Source: Trichostrongylus colubriformis
Taxonomy: Eukaryota; Nematoda; Chromadorea; Rhabditida; Trichostrongylidae
Direction of reading: 5' to 3'
DNA: 64,000 nt
NCBI GenBank assembly: GCA_963978905.1
Contig: OZ022257.1
Location: 32,627,274 to 32,691,273, forward strand
Shown here: positions 1-13,208 of the stretch, in pieces
Layout of the letters: every line of letters begins with the position of its first letter
How positions within the stretch are numbered: position 1 is the stretch's first letter
Translations under genes and position numbers: made by a program
Notes under the pieces: model-generated
Databases searched by the model: none
What the model saw: only the letters and a program-made list of their open reading frames with translations
What the model was told of the DNA's origin: nothing

Positions 1-735
1 ACTTTATTATACAAGATTTTTTGACGAAGCGGAATAAGTACTGACTATGAGTGGTCTCCATCACTAATGCTTTCTGTCTGCATAATCACATATGATTTAG
101 GTTCACACTGGCTGCCTCCGATTTTGCACCTATGTTCACAGGGAAAATAACACCAACAAACGCTTTCATGTCAAAGAAACTGAAAATTAAAGGTGACATG
201 ACGAAAGCCCTGAAACTGGAGGGTGTTTTGAAGAAGCTAAACAAGAGTAAACTATAACCTAAGTGCTGGTTGCCAAACCTAAATTATCATTGCGGCGTCT
301 TTAGGCACATCGTTTCTTTACTGGTCAGTGACAGTGTCCTATTCGTAACTTTTCTCTCGTTTTATATTTTACGTTAAATCGATGATTTCGGGAAAGTGTC
401 TCTCTCTCTGAGTTAACCACAATGAATGACAGCCTTTCTTTTACTTGTGTGCTTCTAGCACCTCGTCATTGCCATTTTATTCACGAGTAGACGAGATAAT
501 TACATGTGCATCACTGTTTTTCATAGATTGCCAGTTTTTACTTTGTATAGACTTTTAGTAACTCATTTCTATGTTTCAAGAATAACAAATTCTTCTGGCA
601 AGTTGTGTCTTATTTTTTTGGGAATTTATCATTTATCTATTGAATCATATATCAAAAATGACATGCCGAAAGCTGGGAGAAAACAACAGCAAGGAGTGCG
701 TCGGAATTGGAGTGAATGGAAATGTAAAGAAAGTA
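1..735. other. Intergenic sequence, nothing recognised
   Basis: This is AT-rich DNA with no convincing exon, RNA gene or terminal repeat. A 96-codon open frame at 504-794 has no splice context or recognisable motif and runs into the repeat that starts at 736. Confidence 0.5.
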
Positions 736-2624
736 TTGGGTTGAAGATTAAGCCCACCGTTTCTTATTCTCTGTGTTTCTCAATGTTTTCTTGAATTTTC
801 GACAAAGATTATTTAGATTTCAATAGAGCTTTTCCCTCACTACAAAAGGCTACTATCTGTTTCTCAAATCCTTTGATTGTCTGTATGATATCCATGAGGT
901 TCAGAAATGAAGCATGTAAAGACAAAAATTCGCACTTTAGACATTTCGTCTTTCTCGAGTTCCATCGAAAACAAAAAATGCATATGCCCTCGAAAGGGCA
1001 TATGCATTTTTTGGCTCTACAATGCGGTACCATTTCGTTTTGATCGTTTGATCGACTGCTGTTTTCAGTCTTTAGAAATGGCGTAATTGTAGGCACAAAT
1101 CAGTACTTTTGCACATCAAGGTTCAAAAAAGCTGAATTTTTTCCTTGTCAGGTGAAATCAGGTGGAGGAAAAAGGCCATCGTTGATCAATCTACTGCTTC
1201 AAGTGAGGGTGTACTTGTTCAATAAGTGTTCGATAAAATCTAGATTTTTGGCAAAAAAGGGTGGGTGGGATTATGATGGGTACTCCAATTCTGATTCACA
1301 AAATATTAAACTATGAAGGAACAGAAATGACGAGTGGCTTTCTCTTGTAAAACAAAAAAAAAACTCGATCGAATGCACACATGAGTGTCCATTACCTATA
1401 TTGTCTCAAATCTCGATGGTTGACGTAGAATAGAAGATACTGAAAATGCTCATTTTTGCTGAATACTACATATGCATTCCTTGAAAACACCGAACAGTCG
1501 AGCATTTTGATTGACAAGCAGTACCGTTCCGCACGGCTGTAAAAGCTCTGTCGAAATCAAACGCGCTTAAATTTCTTTACCTCGATAGCAGATGACAAGG
1601 AAACGTCGAGGGTGCGAATTTTTGCCTTCAGATTACTTCGCTTCTAAACCTCATAAATATTAAGCAATCAGAGGAATCGGAAAGCAACTAACGAAATTTC
1701 ATAAAGCAGGGAAGGCTCTCTTGAACATATATTACGTTGTAAGGAAAGTTTTGGCCGCTTTTCGCTATTTCAACTGCGGAAAATCACAACTCGGCTGCGA
1801 CCGCATCTTTTCTCACAGAAAAAGCACCATTCCATTGATAACACTGTTGGCAGAGTTATGCATACCTGCATATCTCAATTTGATGGAGGGATGACGATTC
1901 ATGTTGCGCGAAATCAAAAAAATTCTTCAAATTACCATTCTTTCTAAATACACTGCTACTGAAGCAGCTGTCCAGATGTCTGGGAAAGTGGGGCTCAGTT
2001 AGTGCTAGATCTGGTGATTACGATGAACATGGAAGGGCTTTAGCCTGCACGTTCTTCAATTACTGTAAAGGGATTTGTGAAAAGTGCGCTCGCGCATGTC
2101 TGCTCTGAGGGGTAGCACGGCACCCTTGGGTCTTTTCTAGATCATGGCTACTTGGAGTGATCAATCACATTTGTATGGGGAAGGCCAATACTTTCATACA
2201 TCCCTTGCGAGTATAGGCGTTCATCCCTTTTTGTTGTCGTTTTAGTTGAAGCGATCCCCCTTGCAGCACCCTCATTTGTGGTCGCCCATTGCTGGGACGC
2301 GACTAAACAAAAACACGTGCGTGAAGTCATCCAAAAAAAGTGCGATTTTCGCAATACTTAAGAATTTCCCTGATGATTCGAAAACATTGTGACATTTCAA
2401 GGAAAGCATGTATCCAGAGAGAGCATTTTTTGTCTGTTTAGGGAGCACATTATGTCGGTTGATTTGTTGACGCGCTTTCAGATTTGCATTTATCTTGTGA
2501 ACGTGCAAAACCGGCCACAACTTCCCTTACAACCAAATACACAAGCTTTGTCGAAAGGTGAAGAAAACGTTGTGAAACACAGGAGATAAAAAAAAAACCG
2601 GCGGGAAGTTATTCTTCAACCTAG
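736..2624. repeat. Decayed copy of the TTGGGTTGA foldback family
   Basis: The left end TTGGGTTGAAGATTAAG and the right end CTTCAACCTAG match the ends of the well-preserved element at 29441-30816, and a TA lies on the outside of each. Internal matches include the AATAGAGC...CTAC motif near 822, the segment around 890-960, and reversed equivalents at about 1365-1440 and 1500-1680. The copy is diverged and about 500 bp longer than its relative. Confidence 0.65.
973..1012. repeat. Perfect 40-bp palindrome
   Basis: AAAAAATGCATATGCCCT is followed by a CGAA loop and then its exact reverse complement. It sits inside the decayed foldback element and has no counterpart at the same place in the 29441 copy. 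Confidence 0.85.
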
Positions 2625-3484
2625 TAGAAATGGAGGAACAAAAAACAGTAAAAACGAGGAATCCAGTGAAAATGCTCGATAGGTGTTTGGTGAATATCAG
2701 CTTGTGGACCAAACGCAGGTAGAAGACGACAACGAGTGCAATCCGAGAACAAATGATACGGAAAGCATCACATATTCTAGTTAAACCCGTTCAGCCTAGG
2801 CTCAGTTTAGAACATTTGCGCCGTCTCCAGAAATCTCCAGAAAGCCGTATCATAGAGGTCTCCAGAAAGCCGTATCATAAGGTTTTTTTTCAGAAACCTC
2901 ACATAAGCGGTCATGATTTCTTTCGCCACATAAGGTAAAAAGCAGAGGTCACAAGATTTTGCCGCAACTCCGACACACGGGGTACTGACCACTGACGTGG
3001 AAACGGCAAGCTAGGTCAAAATAAAAAGCCACAGCAGTAGGCAAGCAAGAAATAGTGAGTGTGAGTACTAACCGGAAGATAAATAAAAGCCGAAAGGGAT
3101 AAACCGAGAGGCTCACAGAATATCCGCCTGATCCCACCCAAACATTCACCAACGCAAGGATTCAATACAGCAATAGTCTGAGAAATCCTCAAGGGGAACC
3201 GAAAGGATAAAGAGCAAGGCCAGTAACACATGAAATCTGGATCCGAAGGTCATAACTTACTTAGAAATAGCCCAAGACAATAACCGTTACGTGCCTCCAC
3301 ATTACCCAAGAAAAAGGAACAAATGTACCGTGTAGAACCCTAACAAGGCCGTCGCAGTTGGTCGTCAAGTTAGTTTTGAATGTCAGGTAATTCCCAGAGC
3401 TCATAACGCTACTTGGTCAATCAACGAACAATCTGGTAAAGGAGGAAGTTGAATAGGGTTTTTAGAACTTTCGGATATCGCAGG
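2625..3484. other. Intergenic sequence with a short tandem duplication
   Basis: The unit TCTCCAGAAAGCCGTATCAT occurs twice in tandem at about 2834-2880. Nothing else was recognised. Confidence 0.5.
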
Positions 3485-5793
3485 CTGAAATCATTGTTGC
3501 TGTCACTAGGCAAGAATATGCGAAAGCTGCCCAGTCGCAGTTTGATCTCCCATGGAGGATACGGAATCCAGATACTGGGCCGGAAGCAGTTCTTCAATAT
3601 AACAAATTTTAGGTTCGTACACCTTCCAACGATCATCATGGCTAGCAAGGCCACAGTTTTTGAGCCCTGTTATTAACCTGATGAAAAATCAATAGTGGCC
3701 ACACCTTGTACTCACTCAATCTTTAGGCTGTTTTGTTTGCCATTTTGGCTCTAAATTTGAGAACAGTAATTCAAATGGGATCAAGCATGAGCCCTGCACA
3801 GTCGTAGTGTCCTGAAAGACATAAGTATTCAGATATCTTCTGATGACTTGTAGTCACTGATACAACACTGAAGCACAAGAAAGCAGCACATAGCTCGACT
3901 TTACTTCAGCCACTATGCGATTCTTCACAATATGGTTGGACGAGTCACATGAATGGATCAGTTTCTTTATTTCTTTCTCTATTTCACCTCAACTTTCTTT
4001 GGCTTTATTTGACTGTCTTGGACCTCACTCCGAAAGTCTACATCTCACCCCTTCGCGGGTCAGCAGAGACCGTTCAGCGTGCCGTGCCTACCATTCCGGC
4101 TACCCAGGGGTTCCAAGGACCAAGCCGACGTGAAGGATGGGCAGACCCACCGTCAGAAGGAAGCATTAGTGTCGTCGTGGGGAGAATCACGGCTGGCAAG
4201 GTGGGTGGAGCCTATCCGTGTATCCTAGTGTTCATGACACGTAGGAGGATTCCTTAGTTATCACAACTGGCACCGCGAAAAATACTGAACAGTTCCGTTT
4301 ACCACCTGGTCAACATGAGTGGAAAATCTCAACATCGGGTGTATGCACACTCTCAAATCTTTCACGACATCTCATTACAGGGTGTCCCAAAATCACGGAC
4401 GCCAATGTGTTGCAATATTTTGCTGTCGTCAATAGAGTGAATGAAAAAGCAACCCATTCACAGGTTTACTCATATCTTGTGTGGCAAGGAACAGCAGTCA
4501 TCTCATGAGTTGTCCTGCTTAAGCACGGATACAAGCTCAGAGTCCCTTCATCACTCTACCGCCCTTGATACGCAAGTTTTTCCATACATTCCTTCTCATA
4601 TCTTTCCCAGGGCTACCTAATGTGACTTTATACTAGGATGTCTGACTCGACAGACCTTGCTATTAGCTGAAGACCCCGGCAAAAGATCAATGGAATGATG
4701 TTTTGGGGGGCTTGACAGACCCTTCGGAAGGTCATGAATTTTGACAGATTGGGTCGGCTGCTTTCTTGAATCTGTTTCATTCTATAAACTGAAGCATCAC
4801 CAGGTATTTTTACGGGGTACTAGAGAGACCAATGCTTCATTATGTGTAACAGCGTGCTCTCCATGTTCACATTGCCGCAAACTTTACGCCAATCGACGGA
4901 AGCAGCGTGTCATCTTGAACCCCAAATTATTACTGGGACCCTCTTACTGGTATCCAATTATCCTATCAGAAGGGTATACCCTACCAGACATTGCTGGCCT
5001 CAGTGCACGTTCAGCGGTTCAAGCCGTGAAAAATTCTCGGTTTGAACGATAGTACGTGAGGTGCGTGTCACCGCTGAAGCAAGTGACGGCGAAGCTTATT
5101 TGATAGAGTTTTGAAAGAGTCAAAAATATCATAAGCTTCACCCCGACAAGTACGCACCCTGGTCGAACAAGATCCTGTGCACCCACTGAGCAGCAAATGA
5201 AAGAAAATGCATTGATTTAATTTGTATACAGGAATACAAAGAAATATAAACTTAAGCGCCCAAAATTCTGGGACACCCTCTATATTCATAATCGCGGGCA
5301 ACTCCTTTCAAAAATGAAGCCCAATTTGATAACACTATCCAATTATCCTATCAGAAGGGTATACCCTCCTAGCTCGTGAGTCGAGCTATGTGCTTTCTTG
5401 TACCTCAGTGTCGCATCAGTGACTATAAGTCATCAGAAAATATCTGAATAGTTATGTCCTTCAGAACACTACGACTAAGCAGGGCTTGTGCTTGACCCCA
5501 TTTGGGATACTGTTCTCAAATTCAGAGCCAAAATAGCAAACAAAACAGTCTAAAGACTGAGTGAGTACAAGGTGTGGCCACTATATTGGTTTTTTATCAG
5601 GTTGATAAAAGGGCTCAAAAACTGTGGTCTTGCTAGTCATGGTGATCGTTCGAAGGTGTACGAACTAAAAGTTTGTTATATAGAAGAACTGTCTCCGACC
5701 CAGTATCTGGATTCAGTATCTCCATGGGAGATCAAACTGCGACTGGGCACATTTCGCATATTCTTGCCCAGTGACAGCAACAGTGATTTGATA
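3485..5793. mobile_element. Long inverted repeat with 410-bp arms, probable DNA transposon remnant
   Basis: The arm at 3485-3901 is repeated in inverted orientation at about 5381-5793 with scattered mismatches; both contain the segment TGTCACT(A/G)GGCAAGAATATGCG. The spacer carries a second element (4378-5280). No transposase motif was recognised. Target duplication is unclear because the outer ends are blurred. Confidence 0.7.
4378..5280. mobile_element. CAGGGTGTCCC-ended element nested in the inverted repeat
   Basis: The left end is TA-CAGGGTGTCCCAAAAT and the right end is the inverse with one mismatch, ATTCTGGGACACCCTC-TA. Such ends with a TA target are typical of the Tc1/mariner/ITm superfamily. 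The 903-bp body has short open frames on both strands but no recognisable DDE motif, so it is probably non-autonomous. A 31-bp segment near 4957-4987 recurs at 5337-5367, just outside the element. Confidence 0.6.
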
Positions 5794-8131
5794 ACAGTAT
5801 GCTATTGTAACTGACTAAGGAGACAGGGAAAAATTAGGAGGTAGATTTGGCGATAAATTGGATTTGCCATTAAGCAACTGAAATGTTGCTTTGAGCTCAG
5901 GCTTTTGCAGCAAGATCGGTTGTGACACCAGCTGGAAACGGATAAGCATGTGAGCCATGTGGGTACATACATATGTCGGGAATTGTCAACGAGCAGTAAT
6001 TTGTTATAGACGAAGATCATTATGGCATGCTGGATGTTCTCGCATGATCATTCGTAACCACTGCAGGGTGGTCACGATTAAAGGACATACAGCGGCCTGA
6101 GCACAATTGCTGGCATGAAGCAGTTTAAACTTGTGTAATTCCTCCAAGGTTCCATTAGGATTCCGAATATCCTGCAAAAATTGGCCCTTTTATGGCAGTT
6201 CCACAATGCGGTTATCTACTTTTTCTGTGTTGCTTCACTTGGCACACTTTCTCATGGAGGTTCCTTTTATTGGAAAAACGTGCTCTTGTGGCTGATGTAA
6301 GAAGAAATTTGCTTCCAAGAAAGTCAATCTCGTACAGTAAAATTTATTTAAGGTCATTGCTTGATCAAACTGGCATGCGCCATGAGTTTGCCAGAAGTTT
6401 CTCAGCGCCAAATGAATAAGCTTTTATTCGGCGGACGCGGCTGAGCGACCAGACTCTCAAGGGATTTTTTTCGTCAAGTTTGCGAGATTTTCCCTCCAAT
6501 CTCTGGGAAAATGATCCATTGTGTCTGTTACGCCTCCAGCACGCATCTTCTGCTCTCAGAAAACGAGTGGAATGGCGGTTGGAATCGGCTGGCCTCGTTA
6601 CGGGATGCGCCATGCATGAGGATTTCCTTCCAAACCTCAGTGAATCCAAATGCCTTTTCGGTCCGCTTAGTAGCTAGCTAGCACCAGCTCCCGTGCTTGC
6701 AATCGTAATAGGATATGAAAGAAATCCGCATCAGCTGATTTTTCGTTTTCATTCCATAGTTTCTGAGGTATTCATCCACGATGGATAGATATCGCTTCCC
6801 ACCTTTAATCGGTGAATTTCGGAAGTGTCTCCGCACGTGGTTTCGGTGCCAGCGGACCAACGAAAGAGTTATTGGCATCGACCGGCTGTGGAACGCGCCA
6901 TGCATGATGTTTCTACGATGATTAGGGTAAAATAGTCTGGGTTCGAACCCACTTCGTCAGTTTCATCACACTTCCCCCTTTACTCTTTGGACTCTCAGTC
7001 TGAGAAATCCCGTTGATCACTGCCTACCTAAACCACTACGACCCCCCCCCCCCCACCTGTCGAGGATTCCTCGACGAAAACTTGACCTTGGTCCCAAAGC
7101 GATATACCTCGAAGCAGGTGCCGACTTTCTGAGTTCGAAGCTGTTCTTTGCATTCAAATTTCCAAAAATCAAAAGTCACAGAAATGTATAACTTTTTCCC
7201 AAATCGCGACTCCAGCCACGGCTATGGTCCAGTGCCGCCCCATTAGAACAGAGATAATCCATCGGGCTAAAAATAGCTTTCCGACAGGAGTGTTAGCTTC
7301 CGACGACTCACAAGCGAGAAACATCTGTGTAGTATATTGTGTGACGTACGTGGTCTATAGACGATGATCAAGATAATCTTGTGAGCTAAGGGAGCGTTGA
7401 ACGGAAACGGGTGGGGGTGTGAACGCATATCATGGGATGTGAGGAGACGTAGACGGCTTTTGGGGTTCCTAAACCGGCTTCAACATGCAATGTCGTATTT
7501 AATCGAGCGGCTGTACTGTCGTGGGCGATCACTAGCCTTTTGTTCTATGACGGCATTTGTTCATTGTCTTAACTAGCAAATCAATTTCCATAACGTATTT
7601 CTGCCTTGAAAAGGGTAAGCTATCAGAACTGCTGCTACTCTAGGAGTCTACTGTGCACTTCAGGTGTCAACTAGATAAGGTGCTTCTAGGCAATAGCATA
7701 CCGACCACAGCGGGCTGAATTCTTACGTAAAAGTTCACGGTAGTACGGTAGACTACCGGTAAATCTAACGCTGCGCGGATGCGGCTACTGCCTCCTAACC
7801 ATCCGTCGGTTTTTGTCTCAAACAATACGGCTGGGAGATATCAATTTTGGGTACTGGTATTTGAATTGAGGTGAAAAAGTCCCATAGTGAGAAGCTGATC
7901 ATTTGTCTTCAGAGGAACAAAATCCAGAATATAGAGAAACGCTTGGTTGGAGCTTTCTGTTTATTGTCGAGCACCCTCATTCTTTCACTCAGAGACCATT
8001 TGCTTTGCTAGTGGTTTGATGTGCGAGAGATACTCCATTGAAGGTGCAGAATGATGACAGACGCCACGTCACGGCTGACGATTTTGAGTTGCTTCTGAGA
8101 AATGCATTCTGCTGAAATTGCTACCGTTTAA
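5794..8131. other. Gene-poor sequence
   Basis: No exon with splice support was recognised. The phrase GCGCCATGCATGA occurs twice near 6608 and 6895 in short open frames. An isolated B-box-like palindrome (GGGTTCGAACCC) lies near 6939, and a run of about 15 C at 7044-7058. Confidence 0.4.
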
Positions 8132-8498
8132 AGGCACACCACGCGATAATCAGATTAGTGGCTTACTTTCTTGAGGCAAGTAGGTCCTTGGATAACTGCT
8201 CACTCTGCACCTTTGTTGCGGGCTGCACGGTGCACCCTCATGCTCACGGTGTTGTGCCAGCTTCAAACGAGCGACCCACGCCCACCCAACCAAATCACAC
8301 CTGGCCTTGGACGAACATAATTTCCAACGTGACGTTCACGTAGGGAAAAAGACTCGCCATAAGAGAAGATAAATAAATGAACAGTCATTGTGAGGGTGCA
8401 CCTTACAGCCGCCACAAAGATGCAGTTTGAGCGGTTATTCAAAGACCTACCTGCCCCAAGAATGGAAGCCACTAACCTGATCATAGCGTGGTGTGCCT
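8132..8498. mobile_element. 367-bp foldback MITE with TTAA-like target (family G)
   Basis: The ends AGGCACACCACGC and GCGTGGTGTGCCT are inverted repeats; the inner parts (CTGCAC/CTTTGTGG region) also fold back. The left flank is TTAA and the right flank TCAA, consistent with a TTAA duplication with one mutation. There is no coding content. Confidence 0.75.
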
Positions 8499-11400
8499 TC
8501 AAAATACAGCTATTCTTTCGGCAGAATGTCTGTGCGGATTGGTTATAAAACCATCCCCAGTCAAAGTGTTTAGGGTTGTGAATGAGAATGTGGTGCATTG
8601 CTCTCCTCCCATCTCCTGAAAACGCAGAGTCTATCTATAGGCACCATTCATACTCACAACTACCTAGAAGGAAATTCGATACCTTCCGATGATTTATTAA
8701 TTATTTTTATCCGAATTCAAACTGTTTCGTTCAGTAATATTTTTCTACGGCTTTCGTGGAGTTTCCTCTGGCTCTGAACTTGCTTGTATTTCGCGAATTA
8801 CGTGTGGAATAGCTTTGTTCCATCTTCCGATAAGGTCTCAGTTCATTCAATTGGTGGACGCCATTTTCATGCGCTATTTACGCCGGACACTAGGTGATCA
8901 CATTTTCTATTTCGTATAAAAGTGAGTTGCTACCTTCAAGACTTCACTGGACAGTGTTCACCAAAAGCTAGCCCGACATTTTGCATTTGGATGTTATTAA
9001 AGAGGTGATTTTTGGATAGCATTTCGATCAGTAGAGATTTTACCGACAGATAGCCCGACCCTCAAAACACGAGCATGGCATTTGTTTAGCTAGAAACCGC
9101 TTGGCGCTTTCCCTATGGCTTGTGCTGTTTGAAAGCCAAGTCAAAAACCTGCGATGCTTGCAACTCGTCTGCTTGAGAAAATTCGCGTAGCTCTCGCGGG
9201 ATGCAGCGCGATGCGTGCCAGCTATGGGCGCCGTATCCAAGTGGGTGCTAAGCGATCGCCATCTCATACTACTAAAACAAGGGGAGGGAAGGCAGTGATC
9301 GTTGAGGAACCAATTACATACGGCGTCCCTTACTCGCATGCCACGGTGCGAAAGTCCATTCTGAAGATCACACCCAGCGTCCTAGCCCAATAGCATCGCG
9401 CCCCACACCTAACCACGCGAATTTTCTGGTCACATTGTTCGCAGCCGAGAGATGGGGCGTATGGAGCAGAGTTGATCCAACGCGTGCTATTTAAATCCAT
9501 GAATTACATAAAGATATTAATTATGTGAAGTGGGTCTAAAATAATTAGCTTAAAGGTTGACCAAAATGGTTAGCCAGCAACTTCTGTCGTGATTAAAATG
9601 TAAGAATATTACAGTGCAGCACTGCCCGTTTTTCGTGTTTCTGAAGAAATCAACTGACTCTTTTGTGGATCTTCGCCATTATAAAATAATTCGATTGCTC
9701 CAATAACAGAAAAGTTGCGGCATGGTATCCCGATTACATTTCACTAGAGCAATTTCTGTAAGTGTTTAGTTCAACCATCTCTATTATGTACTCCGTTCTG
9801 TGAATAAACAATATCTCGAAGGGGTGTGGCTCTTTGCTAAGAGGTGGGTATATGCTTGTATTGTAAGCGCAACACTCCCCTACAGTACGAAATTCCTTTA
9901 AAAAGGGTAGTCGACCCGTTTTCCCCGGTAATCCGCTGAAATTGGTCGCAACTGCAACTTGTCCCACTCCGACAAATCTTCATCAAAGCATAGCGACCCA
10001 TTTTGTCCTTTATTTTACATCCTCGACTTTTCCTTCCGTATAAGATTTTGGTTTTTTACCTTCGCTCAGCGACATTAGCTCCCCCTAGCCGTCTTCCTTA
10101 GTAAGTATGAGTCAGAGGCGATTTTATCAATTACTGGGGACTTTCGCTCAAGTTTCATACGATGCTATATTCTTAACCGATGTGGTATGACTTTGTCAAG
10201 CGACCAATAGCTTTGCAGCATCTTGTGGTATCGCCTTCTCGAACCATCTTTTCCAGTATGGCGAATTCCGCTGCCGATTGAGTAGTAAAGATTGGTACGC
10301 GGTGACTGTTACGGTCTAACTAGTATATGATTTTAAAATAAACACCAAGATTAGCTGCTTATGGTGCACTGGAAAGTCGCAGCCTCCTCTAGCATGGCTA
10401 GAGGTTCAAGACCCAGAGTCTCAAATTAGGCTCGACTGCGCTAGCTAAGCCTTTTACTCCATGGACACGTCATACAAGTGGTACCGGACTCATCCGTGAG
10501 GATAAATAGCTGGCTTGCATATCGGCTCACTCTCGCAAGAAATGCTATGATCCAAATGGCACCAAAGTCCCCCTTATTGAAAGTGAGACGCGTAGCGCAA
10601 ACTTCCCAGAATGGGATCGATGGATATCGTTCCTTTAATAAGATCGTTCGGTTCTTTGCAGGTTCTAGCTGGTTTTCAGCTAGTGCCTACCGACAATGAT
10701 GGATACCAAAATGAAGCACATGCCGCGGGGTTGCGTGATGAAATATTAACTTTTGATTTCACTATTCACTATAAAAACTGTTGTATTTACTAGCATGGTA
10801 TGCATCCTGTGAAGGTTGCATTGTCAGTTACTGGACACCAAGTCTATCAGACAAGTGGGTATAATTGTGATCGCTTAACAGTCTCTTATAGCGTATATTC
10901 TTTTCATTCCTGAACCCCATACATATTTGATCTTCCTTGTCCCCTCCCTATGGATTTACGCAATTCGCTCGTGCCTGATTCGCATGCGTTAGTGTTGCGG
11001 ATCGTGGGATCAGACAAATTTCCAGTTCTCCTTCCCAATACTTCGCGGCAGTTCTCGTTGTGACAATTTGCGGCCCATTGTTTGGGTAACCGGTGGACTA
11101 GTAACGGAGCTTGTGATTTCGGTGAAAACTAAAGTGAAAGGTTTTATGTGGATACCATTCTTTCTGATAAGTGGTCATTCAGAGATTTTTTCGGCGAGAC
11201 CCATGCAATACAGAGTAGACGAACAGCACACACTCGCCCTCAATTCATAGTTCGCCCACCTTTCGCAAAAGTACAAACAAATCTAATGCTATGGAGTAAC
11301 TTTTACCATTTGCTTCTCTTTACCATTAAGTCCCTTCACCGTAACTCTGCCCTCTCAGATATGGGACAGGCTATTGAAGAGAATAGCGCATTCGTCATCC

Positions 11401-13208
11401 AAATGCGACGCTACTTGCCGAAAACCGGCTAGCTGACCAACAGCTTTTGCAGCAGCTTGACGACAGTGAAGCACCCAGCTTGTCGCCTGACAAGAATCAC
11501 GTTTGTAATTGCGGTTATGGCGGCGAACGATCAGAAAATTGCTTTGTCGCGTCCAAATTAACTGTTATTGCATGAAATTAGTGTACAATTGTACATTTGT
11601 GTAGCTGTAGAAGCAGATTTCTCGAGCAATTGCTCTCGCCAGTGGATCAAACAGGCTTGTACCACATAAACGGGTGTGGGGGCAAAAAGTCACTCCTTCG
11701 CTGAGCCTTCATTTGTAACTGGTAAGGAGTAAGGAGTGAAACAAATAGGCAGCTTCAGTTGAAGAAGGCCTCTAAGGATTCCTTTCAGGAAGGAGAGGCG
11801 CTTCTTTTTTCAAAATGGGTCATTTGCGGAGTGGAACTCCTTGCCCTTTCGTAGGCAGCCTTGCTGCAAATAACAGTAAGATCACCTGCTCACCACTCGC
11901 GGTGCACTCTCGTGCAGGCTTCTGAAAAAATAGTAGTGCTGCTGCAAAAGAGTTGCAATTGATCGCAATGAATGAAAGCTCTTTGGACTCTATGCATAAA
12001 ATGCAGAAAATCGTTTTAAAATCGGTCCACTTCCTCGACAAGTGCTTAGCAAGACGTACCGTCGTGTGATACGGGATTATCTTACAGTGTGAAATATTTG
12101 CCAAGTATAAAATGTGTGGACGATCCTTGGACTATCCGAAGGTGCGGGCAGTTTCGTGGGAAAAATTAGGGTGATTTTCATCTGGGTCAAAGGCGCTTTT
12201 TTCTGGTGCTTTGTGAGGCTTCCGATGCTGTCTGACCAAGCTTGAAAGGCCTTCAAATGGCAATACGCCTTCCGATGGAAGCTTGCTTCGTAATGTAGCT
12301 CGAATGAGTTTCAAAAAAAAGGCCCTAAAAAGCTTCTCCGCTCTAAAGCGCGACATGGAGCGCAGGAAATAGCCACAGGTGAATCATCGCTGAATCAGTG
12401 TTAATGTTGAAATGCGACACACTGCCCATCTCATTTGAAAGCACCCCTTTCCTCTTTGGGTATCGGTGAGTAATGGAATTGGCTTAATTTTTGGGGAGCC
12501 AAACAAAGCATCCTTCCTACCATTTGAGTTCATTTATAATTAAATTGCAGATTGTGGCCCAACTGGTGCGTTTCAGGCCGAATGTAAAAGTATTTTTTCA
12601 AGAGTATGCTACAGGTATTGTATCCAAAAAGGCATCTGCCCATGGGAATCACTGAGGGGGATGAATAGTTTGAAGTGCTTGATTGCACTTATGCCATTAA
12701 TGACATTTATTTACCGGTTCAAAAGCTATTCAAGGGTGATCATGCGACATTATTCTGAGAATCGTCAATCATTTGCCGTGTCTTCGTGAGGATATGTAGA
12801 AAATATTTCTTTTTCGAAGCTGATTGCACCCGACATTTCTCCAGCTTTCCCTTCCATCCCTGCAGTCTCATCCTTTCTTGGACGCAATGAACCCCCACCG
12901 TGCAACCTGCACTGCTTATGAAGAGAGGGTTTCTGCAGGATGAGTTTCCAGTTCGTCCTCAAAAACTAACACACACTTCACTTTTGGGTTCATTGCTACA
13001 CCAGTTTTATCGGCTATAGGTCCCTAGCTTATCCTAGAATATTCGTATTCCCTGTGAAGAACATTCTTTGCCACGAATTGACATATAATGGCTCAGCCTA
13101 AACATATTCAGAATGAGATCTTGGCGAGGCCAAGTGGCTTGAAAACATGTATTTGTTAATTTATGATAACTGCTGTTTATCGGCGCAGCTCGCGATGCGG
13201 AAGTTACC
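8499..13208. other. Gene-poor sequence
   Basis: Several open frames of 60-100 codons were inspected (9040-9339 minus, 9154-9393 plus, 11820-12104 minus) and none shows a recognisable domain or a convincing splice context. Apart from the tRNA-like fragment near 10.4 kb nothing could be named. Confidence 0.4.
10355..10421 (+). repeat. tRNA-like fragment (possible SINE or tRNA pseudogene)
   Basis: A near A-box (TGGTGCACTGG) is followed 30 bases later by a full B-box (GGTTCAAGACC), with a short stem CTCTAGC/GCTAGAG between them. It does not fold into a complete cloverleaf by eye, so it is not called as a working tRNA. Confidence 0.35.

Noticed and set aside
3295..3310. ATTACCCAAG as a spliced-leader RNA gene
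   Set aside because: Only part of the SL1 word is present and the rest of the leader and its donor are absent.
6936..6952. GGGTTCGAACCC as a tRNA gene
   Set aside because: Only a B-box-like palindrome; no A-box or cloverleaf upstream.
7044..7058. Poly-C run
   Set aside because: A simple homopolymer with no further structure; may be slippage.
8263..8598. 111-codon minus-strand open frame
   Set aside because: It spans the right arm of a palindromic MITE and flanking DNA; composition is not coding-like.
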